A stretch of DNA of 62,189 nt from contig DATKXU010000073.1 of NCBI GenBank assembly GCA_035528905.1, positions 1-62,189 on the forward strand. The letters run 5' to 3'. This stretch comes from DATKXU01 sp035528905. GTDB taxonomy: Bacteria > Armatimonadota > UBA5829 > DTJY01. Positions 34,961 through 43,811 of the stretch are shown piece after piece (position 1 is the first letter of the stretch; each line of letters opens with the position of its first letter). A program made the translations under genes and the position numbers. Under the pieces are notes generated by a model. It was not told the origin of the DNA. It saw only the letters and a list, made by a program, of their open reading frames with translations, and did not search any database.

Positions 34961-36045
34961 GTCAATACCTCACGCAGCGTCTGGACGAACCTGCGGTTAT
35001 CAGCCTCGGTCCCGATCGTCACGCGGAAGAAGGTCGGCAAGCCGAAGATATCCCCCGTGCGCACGATGACGCCCCTCTTCAGAAGCTCGGTGAACACCGG
35101 ACGGCAGTCTCTCTTGATGTCCAGGAAAACGAAGTTGGCCTCCGTCGGCACGTAGGGCAATCCCATAGCCTCAAACTCGCGGTATAGGAAGCGCTTCCCC
35201 TCGGAGTTGACGCGCCTGCTCCGCTCGACCTGTCCGGGATCCTGAAGGCTGGCCAGCGCGCCTGCCTGTGCAACGCTGTTCACGTTGAACGGCTCGCGAA
35301 CTTGATTCAGGCACTGGATGATCTCAGAACGTGCGATGCCGTACCCGACCCGAAGGCCCGCCAAGCCGTAGATCTTGGAGAACGTCCGCAGTACGATGAC
35401 GTTAGCGCCCTCCCTGATGTAACTGAGCATCTCGGGGAAGTCGGGACTCTCCACGTACTCGTAGTACGCCTCGTCGAAGACGGCAATGACACGCTCCGGC
35501 AGCCCGGCCATGAACCGCTCGATGTCCCGCTGGGTTACAGCAGTACCCGTAGGGTTGTTCGGGTTTGCCACGAATATCAGCCGGGTGCGATCGGTGATCC
35601 TGTCGGCCATCGCCTCCAGGTCGTGCGTGAAATCCCTCAGCGGAACCATGATGCAGTCGCAGTCGTTCAGAACCGCGGCGGCCTCGTAGCGCACGAATGA
35701 CGGATCCGCCTGTATGACCTCGTCACCTTCCGAGAGAAAGGTGACACCGATGTAATGAATCAGCTCGTCCGAGCCGTTGCCGACTATAAGCTCATTCTCC
35801 CTAACTCCCCAGTGAGCCGCCAACGCCTTCTTAAGGTAGAAGCAGCTTCCTTCCGGGTAGAGCGCGACCTTGTTCAGGGCCTCCCTCATGGCTGCAAGAG
35901 CCTTGGGCGACGGGCCGAGTGGATTCTCGTTCGACGCCATCTTCACGATGTCCTTGACGCCGAACTCGCGCTCCACCTCCTCGATCGGCTTGCCGGGCGA
36001 GTAAGGCTTCAGCCTGCGAATATTCTCCTTCACCAGATCGTTCAT
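34957..36045 (-). CDS. hisC: Histidinol-phosphate (or aromatic) aminotransferase
   Basis: This PLP-dependent class I/II aminotransferase has the HisC pattern: SNENPLGPSP near the N-terminus, the NPNNPTG PLP-binding loop, the Asp in FDEAYYEY, the Schiff-base lysine in TFSKIYGLAGLRVGY, and a phosphate-binding Arg. Length 362 aa. As first gene of an aro/tyr cluster it probably also transaminates aromatic keto acids, the HisC2-like role; that is inference from context. Confidence 0.92.
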   Translation of the reverse strand: MNDLVKENIRRLKPYSPGKPIEEVEREFGVKDIVKMASNENPLGPSPKALAAMREALNKVALYPEGSCFYLKKALAAHWGVRENELIVGNGSDELIHYIGVTFLSEGDEVIQADPSFVRYEAAAVLNDCDCIMVPLRDFTHDLEAMADRITDRTRLIFVANPNNPTGTAVTQRDIERFMAGLPERVIAVFDEAYYEYVESPDFPEMLSYIREGANVIVLRTFSKIYGLAGLRVGYGIARSEIIQCLNQVREPFNVNSVAQAGALASLQDPGQVERSRRVNSEGKRFLYREFEAMGLPYVPTEANFVFLDIKRDCRPVFTELLKRGVIVRTGDIFGLPTFFRVTIGTEADNRRFVQTLREVLT

Positions 36046-36256
36046 GATTATGATCGCGCTCCTCTGGGCTTTGCTGAGTTTAGCATATTTCGCGAGGCTT
36101 TGGCAACTGAACCGGGGAGTACGGCGAAGGGAGAACGAGAGAGCCTCGAAAGCTCAATGTTGAAGTATGGAATGCAAGAATTACAAATGGGATTGTTCGA
36201 GAAGGCCCTGACGCTTCCCGCCTGCGGACGGGATCAGGCAGTAGGCGGGAAAAGCA

Positions 36257-36580
36257 TCAGGCTGGAATCGGCGGCTGCTGGGTCGCCCCTATGTACTTGT
36301 ACGGATTCCCGGTGTTGTCGCTGCCGGAGACAGTCGTATTCCCAAACGCTGTGTAAGTGTATGTCGCAGAGATCGTGTCATTGCCGTCAAGCGTCACCAC
36401 GTTCCACACAGAGCCGAGATGATCGCGTGCCACGTAGTAGCTGTTATTACTCCTCCCCCTAGGAGATCAGGCCATTCGCCCCATATGTGTACTCTGCTAC
36501 GACATTCCCGCTCGAGCCAAGCTCCGTTTCGAACTTCTCTGAATACTGCTTCATCAGTTCATGTATTGCGCAACTTTTCA
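36257..36580 (-). pseudogene. RHS/YD-repeat core remnant (cassette C), frameshifted
   Basis: Reading on the minus strand, YSEKFETELGSSGNVVAEYT leads to a stop at about 36459. After a frame change it continues as DHLGSVWNVVTLDGNDTISA and then TYTYTAFGNTTVSGSDNTGN, ending in a short tail QQPPIPA. Bases about 36291-36430 are nearly identical to 38222-38361 in cassette A. It is an inactivated piece of an RHS core without its own tip. The stretch 36046-36256 between hisC and this remnant holds only a GC hairpin (CCCGCC/GGCGGG, about 36218-36250). Confidence 0.8.
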
Positions 36581-36913
36581 GCGTATCTCTGAGTTCCGCA
36601 TTGCTAACAGTAAAAACAAGGCATTTATCAATCCACCTGTAAACATGATCCAAAACATCAGCCCCCATCTCGGTGTAAACCCAGATGCCAAAGTAATCGA
36701 CACCCCCCAAACCGTCATACCTGCAATTTGAAAAATGAATCTACGCCGACTAGGATGCTGAAGTCTCGCCAATGCCAGAAAGTAGCCCGCAATGACACCC
36801 CCCACGACACCTATAGCAATGCGTAGCCACACCGTTGGCATAACCACGCCCAAACCGATTGCTAAACCGAAAGAAATCGAACCTATTAAGGCGTTCCGTA
36901 TACCTAGTCTCAA
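36578..36913 (-). CDS. Small four-helix membrane protein after RHS cassette B
   Basis: The 111-residue product has about four hydrophobic segments (SISFGLAIGLGVVMPTVWLR, IAIGVVGGVIAGYFLAL, FIFQIAGMTVWGVSITLASG, LMFWIMFTGGLINALFLLLA). No family is recognised. It lies 46 bases after an RHS tip, the place where RHS systems keep a cognate immunity gene, so an immunity role is a reasonable guess. Confidence 0.55.
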   Translation of the reverse strand: MRLGIRNALIGSISFGLAIGLGVVMPTVWLRIAIGVVGGVIAGYFLALARLQHPSRRRFIFQIAGMTVWGVSITLASGFTPRWGLMFWIMFTGGLINALFLLLAMRNSEIR

Positions 36914-36959
36914 GCGGATACCCCCCTGTCAGGCTGCCCGGGCTATAAGCGCACCATGC

Positions 36960-37412
36960 TCATTTACACTTTGGCTTAGGCTTAGGCTCAGGCTTAGGCT
37001 CAGGCTTTGGCGGCTTAGGCTTATCATCCCCGTAGTAGTCGTCGCAAACTGCCTCGCAGAGAACCAGATCAACATTACATACCGCTCCAAATATTGCCAC
37101 ACATATGAGAACAGCAGTACCACCAGATAAACCCGTACATGCTACCAGTCCAAGCGCACACAACCCACCTATAAGTGCAGCGCAGACGGTACGACAAGTC
37201 CAGTATTCCCAAGACTTCAGGCCAAATGGGTCAACACCATTGGTTGGGTTCTGGCCGCAATATTCATACCAATTCACCCCATCCTTGATCGGATCGAGAG
37301 TGATGAACCTGCCGACGGACGGGTTATAGTACCTCGCCCCGAGGAGCATGAGCCCGCTGCTGGAGTCAGATAGTACTGAGAAAACGCTACCTGGTGGACC
37401 GACCCATGACAA
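36960..37412 (-). CDS. RHS core fragment with hydrophobic Cys-rich tip (cassette B)
   Basis: After 16 non-family residues the RHS repeat-associated core begins (SSGLMLLGARYYNPSVGRF, TLDPIKDG). The tip after DPFGLKSWEYW has nine Cys in about 80 residues, is hydrophobic in the middle, and ends in a KP/EP repeat coded by near-perfect hexamers. The part of the core before SSGLMLL is lost. Such displaced core-plus-tip pieces are recombination partners of a full-length RHS gene. Toxicity of the tip is unproven. Confidence 0.65.
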   Translation of the reverse strand: MSWVGPPGSVFSVLSDSSSGLMLLGARYYNPSVGRFITLDPIKDGVNWYEYCGQNPTNGVDPFGLKSWEYWTCRTVCAALIGGLCALGLVACTGLSGGTAVLICVAIFGAVCNVDLVLCEAVCDDYYGDDKPKPPKPEPKPEPKPKPKCK

Positions 37413-37776
37413 CTGCGCCCACCACTACGGCGATCAGTCGAATAGGATACTGCAAGCCCACCCACAGGTACATCGGCGACCGTAGCTCCGCGCAGATGAT
37501 AAGGTAGTACGCCGTGACTCCAATAGCTCCCAGAACTGCTCCCCGACGCGGAACCAGCCATCCAAGAACTACTCCGATTCCTAGACTTGCGATAGCGTTA
37601 AGAGTCTCCAGTGGACTTGCGAGATAGGGGTGGATTCCCAACAACTCACAGGATAGGGCATCCAGAACCCCGAAAAACCCAACCACCATCAGAACCAGCA
37701 CATACGGCCTACCCTTGTGAATAGCCTTTCTTACCAGCCGACCTTCTTGGCTACCTGTGCTTGAATCCATGTTCAT
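37387..37776 (-). CDS. Small membrane protein after RHS cassette A, putative immunity
   Basis: The 129-residue product has about four membrane segments (VLVLMVVGFFGVLDALSCEL, LNAIASLGIGVVLGWLV, AVLGAIGVTAYYLIIC, YPIRLIAVVVGAVVMG). It starts 34 bases after the end of cassette A and overlaps the next cassette. Position suggests an immunity protein; no sequence family supports this. Confidence 0.55.
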   Translation of the reverse strand: MNMDSSTGSQEGRLVRKAIHKGRPYVLVLMVVGFFGVLDALSCELLGIHPYLASPLETLNAIASLGIGVVLGWLVPRRGAVLGAIGVTAYYLIICAELRSPMYLWVGLQYPIRLIAVVVGAVVMGRSTR

Positions 37777-37809
37777 CTTAGTTAGCCTAGTTTGCGCTCC
37801 TACCAGTAA

Positions 37810-38400
37810 CTAGAAGCTGATTTCGAATTTGTATTCCTTCTTATTTCGTTGACACTTATCCTGCCCCTCACTGCAGGCTTCAATACAATCGTCATGCTTA
37901 TTGTCACTCCAGCAGTGCTCATTAGATTCCTCATGACACCACTCCTGACAACTATGAAGACAGCCTCTACACCAATGGAACCGATAAATAGCCCGAATAA
38001 AAAACCACTTACTCGGCGGCGGTTTTTCATTCGTGCATATCCATTTCTCCATCCCTTCCGGGTCCACAGATCCGAGCGGTTGGTTCTTAACGTACAAGTA
38101 CCAATTGAGGCTATCCCTGATCGGGTCGAGAGTGGTGAACCTCCCGACGTTCCGGTTATAGTACCTCGCCCCGAGGAGCACGAGCCCGCTGCTGGGGTCG
38201 GCGTAGTATCCAAGCGCTCCCACGTACTTGTACGGGTTGCCGGTGTTGTCGCTGCCGGAGACAGTCGTATTCCCAAACGCTGTATACGTGTATGTCGCAG
38301 AGACCGTGTCATTGCCGTCAAGCGTCACCACATTCCAAACGGAGCCGAGATGATCGCATGCGACATAGTAGCTCGTGTCGCCTCGCCTCTGGGATATCAA
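37810..38400 (-). CDS. RHS core fragment with Cys-rich soluble tip (cassette A)
   Basis: The frame has YD-repeat and RHS core motifs: YYVACDHLGSVWNVVTLDGN, YTAFGNTTVSGSDNTGNPYK, SSGLVLLGARYYNRNVGRF, TLDPIRD. After DPEGMEKW comes a variable tip with nine Cys, His and acidic residues, not resembling a toxin that I know. Similarity to RHS begins already at about 38452 (LDSDGNRLVEYTYGPAGL), just after an in-frame stop, so the large N-terminal part is deleted. Normal RHS proteins exceed 1000 residues. Confidence 0.7.
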   Translation of the reverse strand: MISQRRGDTSYYVACDHLGSVWNVVTLDGNDTVSATYTYTAFGNTTVSGSDNTGNPYKYVGALGYYADPSSGLVLLGARYYNRNVGRFTTLDPIRDSLNWYLYVKNQPLGSVDPEGMEKWICTNEKPPPSKWFFIRAIYRFHWCRGCLHSCQEWCHEESNEHCWSDNKHDDCIEACSEGQDKCQRNKKEYKFEISF

Positions 38401-38495
38401 GCCCGCCGGCCCGTAGGTATACTCTACCAGGCGGTTTCCATCAGAGTCAAGCTATTATCCAGCACCGGCGGCTGACGGCTGGTGCAGGTCATCCG

Positions 38496-39776
38496 CTACG
38501 CGTGGATTTCGTATATGCCAGGTTCGCGCTCTTCCTGGGCGACGAACAAAGCTATGCTTCGCTTGACAATCTCTTGCACAAACAGGATTCGATGGGACGG
38601 CGGGCCATCCGGGGCCAATTCCATGGCACAGGCGAGCGCAACTCCGGCAAGCTCGGCGCGATCACTCCGAAGCAAGACGTAGGCGTTCTCCTCCAGTCGG
38701 CGCTTGTACTTAGCCCTGAGCTCCGGATTGAACAGCTCGTCCGCAGCCTCCCTCAGGACACGCTCCAGGCGCTCCTCTTTCGCGGCGTCGGACAGAACCA
38801 GCGGACTCTCCCCGGCCTCTATCACTCGAAGCGCGAAGGGCTTTATCTCCTCCAGTGGCAAGAACCAACCTTCGAACTTACGGGTTTCAAATAGCTCAGC
38901 CACCCTCCCTGGAAGAGACGGGTCTGATCGGACGGCTTCGGCATCAATCTCTTCGTAGATGAGCGGGCGTTCATACTCCGGCCCCGGCATATGGAAAAGC
39001 TCGCGGCATAGGTGATACTTGAACGGCAGAGGAGTTCCCCGCGCCTGGTTGATCGCCTCGAACTGACGGACCCGGAAAAGGACGTATTCGGCGGGCGCAT
39101 CAATGAGGACCATGCCGGCTTCCCGCATTTCCTCAAGATGCTGGGCGAGTTCGCGCCTTCTAATCGGGGCGATACCTGTCTCCTTGATCCCATCTACGTC
39201 GTTTGCTATTATCTGGACGAATTCGGGCCCCGACAGCGGAGCGGAGACGTACAGAGCGAAGAACTGGCCCCCTTTAGAATCCACGGGGGTCATCATTGCC
39301 GCCAGGATGCGTCGTCCGCCTATGAGACCAACTTCGGCAGGCGCGGGTGGAGCAACTTCCTCGGCGGCTACGCCCTGCGATCTCAGCCGATGGAGCGCGC
39401 GGCGCGCAGCCTTCACAACCGCTTTGGGCGCGTCAGGCCGGTCAATGTTCCGCAGCAGCGCGGCAGCCGACTCGGAACGAATGAATCCCAGCGCCTCGGC
39501 AGCCGCCGCGGCATACTCGGGCTCCTCAAGCAGAGGTTCCAGCAGCGGTAGAGCCGAGGTCTGCCACTTCCGCGCCGCCTCAGTAAGGACAGGCCCGGCA
39601 TCCTGTGGGGGCAGTGCCTTGATCGCCTTTACGACATCGGGGACCGCGGTTTGCTCCTCCGGCGGGAGAGCCATAAGTTCGTGGATCCGATTGCGCAGGG
39701 ATTCGATCTCAGGCCGGGCCGACTGCGTCTCTCTGCGCTCTACGCCGGGCATTCTGGATCGCTTGCCCTTCCTCAC
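38496..39776 (-). CDS. Hypothetical protein with HEAT-like repeats, kinase operon
   Basis: The 426-residue product has an N-terminal helical part that looks like HEAT/Armadillo repeats (LPLLEPLLEEPEYAAAAAEA, LGFIRSESAAALLRNIDRPD), then a larger domain of unknown type. Start GTG at 39776 overlaps the kinase stop (GTGA) and has GGAGGA five bases upstream, so translation is coupled to the Ser/Thr kinase. A role in the kinase pathway is inferred only from that coupling. Confidence 0.72.
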   Translation of the reverse strand: MRKGKRSRMPGVERRETQSARPEIESLRNRIHELMALPPEEQTAVPDVVKAIKALPPQDAGPVLTEAARKWQTSALPLLEPLLEEPEYAAAAAEALGFIRSESAAALLRNIDRPDAPKAVVKAARRALHRLRSQGVAAEEVAPPAPAEVGLIGGRRILAAMMTPVDSKGGQFFALYVSAPLSGPEFVQIIANDVDGIKETGIAPIRRRELAQHLEEMREAGMVLIDAPAEYVLFRVRQFEAINQARGTPLPFKYHLCRELFHMPGPEYERPLIYEEIDAEAVRSDPSLPGRVAELFETRKFEGWFLPLEEIKPFALRVIEAGESPLVLSDAAKEERLERVLREAADELFNPELRAKYKRRLEENAYVLLRSDRAELAGVALACAMELAPDGPPSHRILFVQEIVKRSIALFVAQEEREPGIYEIHA

Positions 39777-41416
39777 CTGGTTCCTCCACCTGTAACGCTG
39801 TCTATCTTCTCCTGAGCCGAGAAGCCGACTTGCGTGCCGGGAGCGATTTCCAGGGCCTTTCGCCACCAATGAACGGCGGCATCGGTATTCCCCTGCCGGT
39901 AGGCTTGGTTGCCGCGCCCATCGTATATGTCAGCGGCGTACTGCCGGGCAATCGAGGCTGCTTCGCTGCCGCCGCCGACTTGAACCGCCTTCTCCCATGC
40001 GGCGAGCGCTTGATCATCCTGATGCATCTTCTTCAACGAACTGCCGAGGAACAGGTACGCATCCGCATAGGTATCATCGGACACCAATGCCTGCTTGTAG
40101 TACGTGATTGCCTGGACTGGGTTTCCTGTCCGGTCGGACTGGATCCCAAGCTCCGTATACGATACCGCTATGTTGCGCCTTACGACCTTGCTTATCGCGG
40201 GGTCTGCGCTCAATCTGAGGACTTTGTCGAACTCCTCGATCGCGGCTTGGTAGCTCTCCGATTTGAAGTGCCGCTCGCCGGCTTCTATGTGCGTCCTTAC
40301 CTCTTGCTCGCGCGCGGCGCGCTGCCAGCCCTGGTATCCGGCGCTCAGTAACCAGACCAACGCGATGACAAGACCGCAGACGGATATGACTGCGAGCATC
40401 ACCTTGAGAAAGTACTTCGCCTCCGCCGAAAGAATGGGCTTCGACGGCAGACGAGGCAGCGGAATGTCGCCCGGCCTCATGTGCGCGAATGGGTCAGGAC
40501 TGGGCGGCTTGGGTGGCTGCGGATAGGTCGGAGCCGGCCCGTAGAACGGCCCTGGAATGCTGACGGTGGCTCCGGCCGCATCGGGCTGAGGCATGGCTTG
40601 CAAATCACGATAGCTGCCAGGGTCGAGATCGGCAGCCACCTCCGCGGCGGAACTGTAGCGGAGGTTCGGGTCCTTGGCGAGGCACCGCCTCAGCACCCTC
40701 TCAAAGTGCGGCGGCAACGTGGGCGGAAATGTTACGTCCTGGTTCATTATGTTGTACGTGATAGTGACGACTGTATCGCCCGTAAAGGGCTTGCGGCCGG
40801 TGAGCATCTCGTACAGCACGATGCCCAGTGAGAAAATATCCGTTCGAGGATCGAGAGGCTTGCCTGCCACCTGCTCCGGGGACATGTAGCTCGGCGTGCC
40901 GAAGACCTGCCCATTCGCAGTTATGGAGGGCTCCTCCATGATCCGGGCTATGCCGAAGTCGGTGATCTTGATTCGGCCCGAGGGAAGGGTCTGGATGTTG
41001 TCGGGCTTGATGTCTCTGTGGATCACACCCTTCGAGTGGGCATAAACGAGGGCGTCGCAGGCCTGCTTGGCGATCTCCATGACCCGGTCAATCGGCAGAC
41101 TACCTTCCATGTCCAGCACATCCCGAAGGGTTTGCCCTTCGAGAAGCTCCATGGCGATGAAATGCCGTCCGCGGTCCTCGCCCACTTCGTAGATCGTGAC
41201 TATGTTCGGATGTGAGAGCAAACCGGCTGCTCGAGCCTCCCGATAGAACCGCTCAACTCGCTCCCGTTTCTGCGCGCCGGAAAGGTTGGGCGGCAAAAGA
41301 AGCTCCTTCAGCGCCACGTGGCGGTTGATACTGGGGTCCACCGCCTCGTAGACAACGTCGTTGCTTCTCGCGATTTCGCGTACGATCTGATATCTGCCTA
41401 GTGTGTTCGCGGACAC
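39773..41416 (-). CDS. Membrane Ser/Thr protein kinase with extracytoplasmic TPRs
   Basis: The Hanks-type kinase domain (about 8-265) has Lys in VALKEL (K37/38), catalytic HRDIKPDN, DFG in ITDFGIARI, and the APE-equivalent SYMSPEQVAG. A proline-rich linker precedes one TM helix (KVMLAVISVCGLVIALVWLL) and a C-terminal TPR region of about four units. The glycine loop is degenerate: REIARSNDVVYEA in place of GxGxxG. Together with the PP2C phosphatase upstream and the FHA proteins it makes a phospho-Thr circuit. Confidence 0.93.
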   Translation of the reverse strand: MSANTLGRYQIVREIARSNDVVYEAVDPSINRHVALKELLLPPNLSGAQKRERVERFYREARAAGLLSHPNIVTIYEVGEDRGRHFIAMELLEGQTLRDVLDMEGSLPIDRVMEIAKQACDALVYAHSKGVIHRDIKPDNIQTLPSGRIKITDFGIARIMEEPSITANGQVFGTPSYMSPEQVAGKPLDPRTDIFSLGIVLYEMLTGRKPFTGDTVVTITYNIMNQDVTFPPTLPPHFERVLRRCLAKDPNLRYSSAAEVAADLDPGSYRDLQAMPQPDAAGATVSIPGPFYGPAPTYPQPPKPPSPDPFAHMRPGDIPLPRLPSKPILSAEAKYFLKVMLAVISVCGLVIALVWLLSAGYQGWQRAAREQEVRTHIEAGERHFKSESYQAAIEEFDKVLRLSADPAISKVVRRNIAVSYTELGIQSDRTGNPVQAITYYKQALVSDDTYADAYLFLGSSLKKMHQDDQALAAWEKAVQVGGGSEAASIARQYAADIYDGRGNQAYRQGNTDAAVHWWRKALEIAPGTQVGFSAQEKIDSVTGGGTR

Positions 41417-41463
41417 AGTACATTACCATACCGTCGTGAGATGATGCATGATTGCGCTGACGG

Positions 41464-42345
41464 CTATCCCCGCCCCAGGAGCCCTTTGAGCCGGCGGCCG
41501 ACTTTTCGAATGTCTCTTATCGCAACCACCATAACCGTGATGTTATCCCCACCGCCCAGCTCATTCGCACGATCAACCAACTTCATGGTCGCCACGGACG
41601 GGCTCCACACGCCGGCCAGCTCCAGGATTTCGGCGTCAGACACGTATCCCGACAGGCCGTCGGAGCATAGAACCAGCACATCGCCCTTCTGAACCTTCTC
41701 CTGGTAAATGTCAATTTCCACATCCGCCGCTGCACCGAGCGAGCGCGTGATGACGTTTCGGAAAGGCGAATTCCGCGCCTCCTCCTCCGTCAGCGCGCCG
41801 CGTCTGACTTGCTCCGCGATCCATGAATGGTCCTCGCTCACCCGGCGCAGCGCGCCGTCGCGGACGAGGTAGAGGCGGCTGTCGCCCACGTGCCCAACGT
41901 ACATGTCGACATCTCTGAGCACGACCGCGGTGCAAGTGGTACCCATGCCGGACCGTTCCGGAACAGCCTGGGCGGTGTCGTAAATGTATGAGTTCGCCGC
42001 GCCCATTGCGGCCTTCAGGCTTTCCACAACGTCGTCGTTCGGATCGGCGTAATATGTCCTAAGTATCGTCTTAAGGGCCAGCTCGCTCGCGATCTGGCCG
42101 GACGTATGACCTCCCATACCGTCCGCGACGGCATAGAAACAGCCCTTCACAGCCAGCAGCTCCGGCTCTTCGGGCTCGAAGAACTCGAACTTGTCCTCGT
42201 TATTCTCCCGAATCAGGCCGAGGTCGGTGAGAGCGCCGATCTGCGTGTCAACGAGGTACTTCGGCGTGAGCCCTTTCTTCTTCGCCCATGCCTCGGCCAA
42301 CTCACCTGTGTCCAGCTTGGCGGTTATCTCGGTTTGCTGTTCCAT
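41464..42345 (-). CDS. PP2C-type Ser/Thr protein phosphatase
   Basis: PPM/PP2C motifs are complete: TDLGLIRENNEDKF, VADGMGGHTSGQIAS, GDSRLYLVRDG, LCSDGLSGYVSDAEI and GGGDNITVMVV, with the metal-binding aspartates. An N-terminal extension of about 40 residues precedes the domain. ATG at 42345 follows GGGGG; the longer frame to 42420 overlaps the FHA gene. Length 293 aa. It should reverse the neighbouring kinase. Confidence 0.94.
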   Translation of the reverse strand: MEQQTEITAKLDTGELAEAWAKKKGLTPKYLVDTQIGALTDLGLIRENNEDKFEFFEPEEPELLAVKGCFYAVADGMGGHTSGQIASELALKTILRTYYADPNDDVVESLKAAMGAANSYIYDTAQAVPERSGMGTTCTAVVLRDVDMYVGHVGDSRLYLVRDGALRRVSEDHSWIAEQVRRGALTEEEARNSPFRNVITRSLGAAADVEIDIYQEKVQKGDVLVLCSDGLSGYVSDAEILELAGVWSPSVATMKLVDRANELGGGDNITVMVVAIRDIRKVGRRLKGLLGRG

Positions 42346-42370
42346 TTCATGTCGCCCCCGATGGATGCAG

Positions 42371-43306
42371 TTAGTCTGCTGCGGCGGACTCATCGCCAGC
42401 CTGAGGCTCAGATGCCTCAACCGGCGCTTCCAGCCTGAAGGTTGACTGCCCTATGGCGATCTCGTCGCCGAGATTGACTGCCACTCGCTCATTCGGCGCG
42501 ATCTTAGTGCCATTCAGAACGGTGCCATTCGTGCTGCCGACATCCACAAGCCAGAGGCCGCTGTCGTCGGCGATCAGCTCAGCGTGCGAGCTGGAGACGT
42601 AGGGATCATCGCCCAACACGATGCTGTTCCCTGCCCCGCGGCCGATTGTGTTCGGTCCCGGCACCACCGCGAAGTCCCTGCCCGGGTCGGTCGTAGATAC
42701 GAGACGAGCGACCGGAGAGACCTCGGGCGCCGCCTGTTCTATCGCCTCCACCTCAGCAGCCGGAGCCTCCGCCGGGGCTTCTTCCTCGGCGGCCTCAATC
42801 GCCTCGCCCTCGACAGCAGGCAGCTTCACAGAGAAGATGGCGGATCCGAACTTCAATTCGGTGCCGTCGGCAAGCTCCATCCTCTCGCCCTGCTGGATTT
42901 GCTTACCGGCGACGAATGTCCCATTCGCGCTTCCCAGGTCCTCGATCCAGCACTTGCCTGAATCGAGAACAAGGAGCGCGTGCCTGCGCGAGACGGTCGA
43001 ATCGCCGAGCAGCACATCGGTGCTCTCCCTGCCGACCGAATTCTCGCCCGGGTGGAGAAGATACTCGCGCTGCCCGGCTGGGTCCACGAGCCGGGCCTGC
43101 TCGCCTTCCTCGACCGCCGGCACAGCCTCGCCGGGCGTAGATGAGAGCAGGAAGCCGCACTCCCCGCAGTACTTCTCGCCGGGCGAGTTCTCCGTGTTGC
43201 AGACCGGGCAGACGATTGCCGCACCAAGCAGCGTGGCTTCCGTGTCTGCGACGGGAGCGGCCACGGTTTTCTCCACACCCGATTGTGTCTCATTCATTTC
43301 GTCCAT
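42371..43306 (-). CDS. Zinc-ribbon protein with two FHA domains
   Basis: A zinc ribbon (CPVCNTENSPGEKYCGECGF) is followed by FHA 1 (GRESTDVLLGDSTVSRRHAL, SANGTFVAGK) and FHA 2 (GRGAGNSIVLGDDPYVSSSH, STNGTVLNG), with an Ala/Glu linker between. FHA domains bind phospho-threonine peptides, so this is a reader of the adjacent kinase. ATG at 43306 has GGAAGGA 9 bases upstream. Confidence 0.92.
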   Translation of the reverse strand: MDEMNETQSGVEKTVAAPVADTEATLLGAAIVCPVCNTENSPGEKYCGECGFLLSSTPGEAVPAVEEGEQARLVDPAGQREYLLHPGENSVGRESTDVLLGDSTVSRRHALLVLDSGKCWIEDLGSANGTFVAGKQIQQGERMELADGTELKFGSAIFSVKLPAVEGEAIEAAEEEAPAEAPAAEVEAIEQAAPEVSPVARLVSTTDPGRDFAVVPGPNTIGRGAGNSIVLGDDPYVSSSHAELIADDSGLWLVDVGSTNGTVLNGTKIAPNERVAVNLGDEIAIGQSTFRLEAPVEASEPQAGDESAAAD

Positions 43307-43322
43307 GTCTACCAATCCTTCC

Positions 43323-43350
43323 GAGTTGAGAGTTGAGTGTTTAGGGTTGA
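43323..43350. repeat. Heptamers GAGTTGA/GTGTTTA left of the four-helix gene
   Basis: Units GAGTTGA (x2), GTGTTTA, GGGTTGA are in phase. They are inverted relative to the array at 43751-43806. Confidence 0.75.
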
Positions 43351-43757
43351 GTGGATTCGACTTTCCTCGTCATGCATCCATCCGCCGACAGCGCCGATCG
43401 TTTCAGGCCCGACAGCATGCGACACATATCAGACACATCGGACCGGGTCCCGGCAAGCTGATCGTCTGTCACCAGTCGTTGCCCGTATGCTACGTGCAGC
43501 ATGGTTACGATTTCGTTGAGAGACCCGTAGGCGATCTCAAAGAACCTGGCGCGGTCCCTCCCAGAGGAACGCGATGCACCCTCAGCTATATTCGCAGCTA
43601 CCGATACCGCAGCACGCCGAAGTTGCATTGTAAGTCCGAATAGCTCCTCACGCGGGAACCCCTTTGTGATCGTGTAGAAAAGGCTGGCGAACTCCACGGC
43701 CTTCCTCCAAACTTCGAGCCTTTCGAACCCGAATCCCACGCTCTGATCGTCACTCAA
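43341..43757 (-). CDS. Four-helix-bundle protein (S23/23S rRNA intervening-sequence protein family)
   Basis: The family signature is clear: FERLEVWRKAVEFASLFYTI, GLTMQLRRAAVSVAANIAEG, and FFEIAYGSLNEIVTMLHVA. Members were first found in intervening sequences of 23S rRNA genes and often appear as isolated, scattered genes; their function is not established. The frame begins at TTG 43757 inside a heptamer repeat; GTG at 43739 is an equally good start. The gene is bracketed by inverted heptamer arrays and interrupts the FHA-vWA operon. Confidence 0.88.
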   Translation of the reverse strand: MSDDQSVGFGFERLEVWRKAVEFASLFYTITKGFPREELFGLTMQLRRAAVSVAANIAEGASRSSGRDRARFFEIAYGSLNEIVTMLHVAYGQRLVTDDQLAGTRSDVSDMCRMLSGLKRSALSADGCMTRKVESTQP

Positions 43758-43806
43758 CTCTCAACCCTCAACACTAAACACTCAACACTAAACACTCAAC
43801 ACTAAA
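43751..43806. repeat. Eight heptamers CACTCAA/CACTAAA right of the four-helix gene
   Basis: Units CACTCAA, CTCTCAA, CCCTCAA, CACTAAA, CACTCAA, CACTAAA, CACTCAA, CACTAAA are exactly in phase. The array overlaps the beginning of the four-helix gene. Confidence 0.85.
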
Positions 43807-43811
43807 CAGAC

